This document shows positions 62,152 to 64,000 of a stretch of 64,000 bases of DNA, piece after piece. This DNA is from Actinomycetes bacterium. GTDB lineage: Bacteria; Actinomycetota; Acidimicrobiia; Acidimicrobiales; JAMCPL01. A program made the translations under genes and the position numbers. The notes under the pieces are model-generated. The model saw only the letters and a program-made list of their open reading frames with translations. It did no database searches and was not told the origin of the DNA. The DNA lies in contig JAKAWR010000005.1 in assembly GCA_021816935.1 (NCBI GenBank), positions 74,256-138,255 of the forward strand, read 5' to 3'. Numbering within the stretch: position 1 is the first letter of the stretch; the number at the start of each line of letters is the position of its first letter.

Positions 62152-62619
62152 CTACCGCTCGAAGGTACCGACCAGCCGGTTCTGCTCGATGATGTGCTCG
62201 TCCATCAGGGACAGCAACTCTGCTCTCGAAAGCCCCGGCTCAGCCTGCAGCTGGGCGTCGAGAGCGTAGATGTGGAAGAAGTAGTGGTGCCGGCCATGCC
62301 CGGGAGGAGGGGCCGGCCCCCCGTAGCCCTCCTGCCCGAAATCGGCCCCCCCCTGCTTGAACGCTCCACCGCCACCCTTTTCGATCACGACCGTGTCCGC
62401 AGGGATGCCGTATAGCAACCAGTGGGTGAAGCCGTCCGTAAGGGGCGCGTCGGGATCGTGGCAGATGATCGCCAGCTCGCGGGTCCCCGCGGGGACGTTC
62501 GCAATCCGGAGCTCGGGCGAAACGTTCTCGCCCTCCATCGCGTGCTCAGCCGGTATCACGCCGCCGTGCTCGAATGCCGGTGAGGTGATCGAAATGCTGC
62601 CCAGATGGAACTTCCCCAT
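62152..62619 (-). CDS. YbhB/YbcL family PEBP-like protein
   Basis: 155 aa, the normal length of bacterial phosphatidylethanolamine-binding-protein homologues. 'NVSPELRIANVPAGTRELAI' and 'DPDAPLTDGFTHWLLYGIP' form the ligand-pocket motif (DPDxP...HW), and 'GPAPPPGHGRHHYFFHIYAL' is the second conserved segment (GPxPPxGxHxY). No signal peptide, so cytoplasmic. The role of bacterial members is poorly known. It sits 15 bp after the ErpA-like gene on the minus strand. Confidence 0.92.
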   Translation of the reverse strand: MGKFHLGSISITSPAFEHGGVIPAEHAMEGENVSPELRIANVPAGTRELAIICHDPDAPLTDGFTHWLLYGIPADTVVIEKGGGGAFKQGGADFGQEGYGGPAPPPGHGRHHYFFHIYALDAQLQAEPGLSRAELLSLMDEHIIEQNRLVGTFER

Positions 62620-62634
62620 AGTTCGATTCCCTTC

Positions 62635-63000
62635 TCAGGAGAACGACGAACCGCAGCCGCAGGTCCTGGTGGCGTTGGGGTTGGTCAGGTGGAAGCCAGC
62701 CCCTTGCAAGCTGTCCTCGTAATCGAGCATTGACCCCGAAAGCAGCTTGGCGCTCTCGGGGTCAATGACGACCTTGACACCGCCGAACTCACGCTCGAAG
62801 TCCTCGTCCTCCTTAACGGAGTCGAAAAACATCTCGTAGCTATAACCGGAGCAACCGCCCGGTGTCACCGCGACCCTCAGGAAGAGCCCCTCCTCCCGCT
62901 CTTGCGCGAGCAGGTCCAGCACCTTGGCCGCCGCAGCGTCGGTAAGCGTTACCGGATCGGGTTTCTTGCCGATCTTAACGGTCGATGCAGTTATGGTCAT
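62635..63000 (-). CDS. ErpA/HesB-type iron-sulfur insertion protein
   Basis: 121 aa from ATG 63000, fixed by GAGGAG 7 bases upstream; the longer open frame adds a non-conserved head. The A-type carrier cysteines are in 'GGCSGYSYEMFFD' and the C-terminal 'TRTCGCGSSF'. The family delivers [4Fe-4S]/[2Fe-2S] clusters to apoproteins. The Fe-S-rich operon at 36-40 kb and respiratory enzymes are potential clients, although this gene is not linked to them. Followed by the PEBP gene. Confidence 0.93.
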   Translation of the reverse strand: MTITASTVKIGKKPDPVTLTDAAAAKVLDLLAQEREEGLFLRVAVTPGGCSGYSYEMFFDSVKEDEDFEREFGGVKVVIDPESAKLLSGSMLDYEDSLQGAGFHLTNPNATRTCGCGSSFS

Positions 63001-63152
63001 TACCGCTCCTCGATGTCCCTTTGAAACCTCTCGGCGCAGGTGCAGCCCTCCTCCCCCGAGGCCCGCGCTCACGTGCCACCCCGCCAGCGTCTATCGGGCA
63101 CATACCTGTCGCGCCGATTCCTATTGCGATGCCAATCAGTATAGCCGCCAAC

Positions 63153-63992
63153 TCAGCAGAACGACATCCGGCAATATATTGCCTTTGCGACTTTCTCCGG
63201 CAGGATAGGGGACACGGCCTCCCCGTAATCCGGTGGTGCATTGATGGTCCTTGTCCCGCTACCGGAAACCGGCCGGTTTCCAGGGGAGGGGGAGCTCTGC
63301 GCGACTAGGTAGCCTGCCGACCCGGGCAGCCGGTACAGCCGGACACCCTCGTCGAACGAGCAGACGTTGCCGGTTTCCAAGGTGAGTGGCGTGGGGCAAC
63401 CAGCCGGGGGTACCGGCAGGTACGAAGTACTGCCCTGGTCGAGGTACTGAGCGGCCTGGTGCGGATATATGACTACCTTCCCGACCGGGATAGAGCGTGT
63501 AACGGGCTTGGCAACGACTGTGTAGTCGGTGTAGCTGGCCATGTGCGAGATGTCGTAGGAGATCGCGACCGGAGGGCTGGAGCCGACGTAGCCGGACCAG
63601 GAGACGTAGCCGTCCAGATAGCAGGGGGTCTCTGAGATGTTGGTGAGGTCCATCCCGTAGAGATACCCGTTCGTGTCCGAGCTCCAGTCGCTGCCGCGGT
63701 GCAGGTCGATCTGGGAGGGCATGCACGACCGGAGACCTGCTGGCCGGGGCGGTGTAGCTTGCCCGCCCGCTTTCGTTACCGTTTCAAGCGCCCGGTGACG
63801 ATGCGCGCCGCTACGTGCCTTGTCCGAGCCGGTGCTCTCGCTCCCGCTACTGGCGGGTGTAGTTCGTAATGGTCGGCTGGGGACTACTGCATTGACGCTC
63901 CGTGCGCCAGAGCGTTGCGCCTGCGCTCCACCGAAAATACCTCCGGTGACGGCCCCTACGGTGACGAGAAACGCCAGAGCCGCAAGTGCCAT
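63153..63992 (-). CDS. Secreted DUF4232-like protein, start near window edge
   Basis: 279 aa from ATG 63992; no stop separates this from the window end, so it could begin further right. The N-terminal hydrophobic span 'ALAALAFLVTVGAVTGGIFG' is a signal or anchor. A Ser/Arg-rich linker follows. The domain contains 'CMPSQIDLHRGSDWSSDTNG', 'YLYGMDLTNISETPCYLDGY', a basic-loop 'VIYPHQAAQYL' and 'CSFDEGVRLYRLPGSAG', the pattern of actinobacterial DUF4232 domains (two cysteines, 'L.N.S..PC.L.GY'). Extracytoplasmic; function unknown. Confidence 0.65.
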   Translation of the reverse strand: MALAALAFLVTVGAVTGGIFGGAQAQRSGARSVNAVVPSRPLRTTPASSGSESTGSDKARSGAHRHRALETVTKAGGQATPPRPAGLRSCMPSQIDLHRGSDWSSDTNGYLYGMDLTNISETPCYLDGYVSWSGYVGSSPPVAISYDISHMASYTDYTVVAKPVTRSIPVGKVVIYPHQAAQYLDQGSTSYLPVPPAGCPTPLTLETGNVCSFDEGVRLYRLPGSAGYLVAQSSPSPGNRPVSGSGTRTINAPPDYGEAVSPILPEKVAKAIYCRMSFC

Positions 63993-64000
63993 TGCAGGGG

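Noticed and set aside
1-64000. tRNA or rRNA genes
   Set aside because: No cloverleaf-like or rRNA-like sequence was recognised on either strand by eye; a tRNAscan run would be decisive.

Overview
The window is high-GC bacterial DNA that looks actinobacterial, most likely an (acidophilic) Acidimicrobiia-type lineage. The reasons are a MarP-type CvpA-protease, GH15 trehalase/glucoamylase-like, ErpA and cydABDC genes, many GTG starts, several apparently leaderless starts, a DUF929 protein, and giant secreted proteins ending in 'DTR' modules. The lineage call is inference; no rRNA or other marker gene lies in the window.

Layout. (1) 1-12.5 kb is a surface-glycan (exopolysaccharide/O-antigen-like) cluster: a GT2 glycosyltransferase cut by the window edge, a GDP-mannose-epimerase-like SDR, a UDP-sugar 6-dehydrogenase, a methyltransferase, two GT4 glycosyltransferases on the minus strand, another SDR, a WecA/TagO-like initiating transferase, and an O-antigen-ligase/polymerase-like membrane protein with a zinc-ribbon and TPR-like tail. 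(2) 13.1-33.1 kb holds three tandem giant secreted paralogues (2045, 1932 and 2494 aa). Each has a signal peptide, 10-14 Ig-like repeats of about 100-150 aa, one or two IPT/TIG domains and three C-terminal DTR modules. (3) 33.2-35.7 kb is a NarL-type response regulator followed by its histidine kinase. (4) 36.0-40.0 kb is a two-gene redox operon: a membrane polyferredoxin and a ferredoxin-GltD-flavodoxin fusion. (5) 40.1-44.4 kb, minus strand, holds a DUF929 protein lacking its usual cysteine pair, a GH15 enzyme and MarP. (6) 44.7-50.5 kb holds an alpha/beta hydrolase, a shredded 3-hydroxyacyl-CoA dehydrogenase pseudogene, thiolase, a 160-bp MITE-like element, a CoA-transferase, an acyl-CoA dehydrogenase and a truncated SDR remnant. 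(7) 50.9-55.1 kb is a giant secreted NHL-repeat protein with the same DTR tail as the 20-kb array. (8) 55.1-61.4 kb is cydABDC (bd oxidase and its ABC exporter). (9) 61.5-64 kb, minus strand, holds a lipoprotein, a PEBP protein, an ErpA-like protein and a DUF4232-like protein.

How it may fit together. The glycan cluster, giant repeat proteins and adjacent two-component system suggest a cell-surface/biofilm locus (inference). The four DTR-tailed proteins form a family with one shared C-terminal solution but different ectodomains (Ig-like arrays versus an NHL propeller). The lipid/CoA block shows decay: two flanking dehydrogenase genes are broken by internal deletions, and a small mobile element sits at the 5' end of the CoA-transferase.
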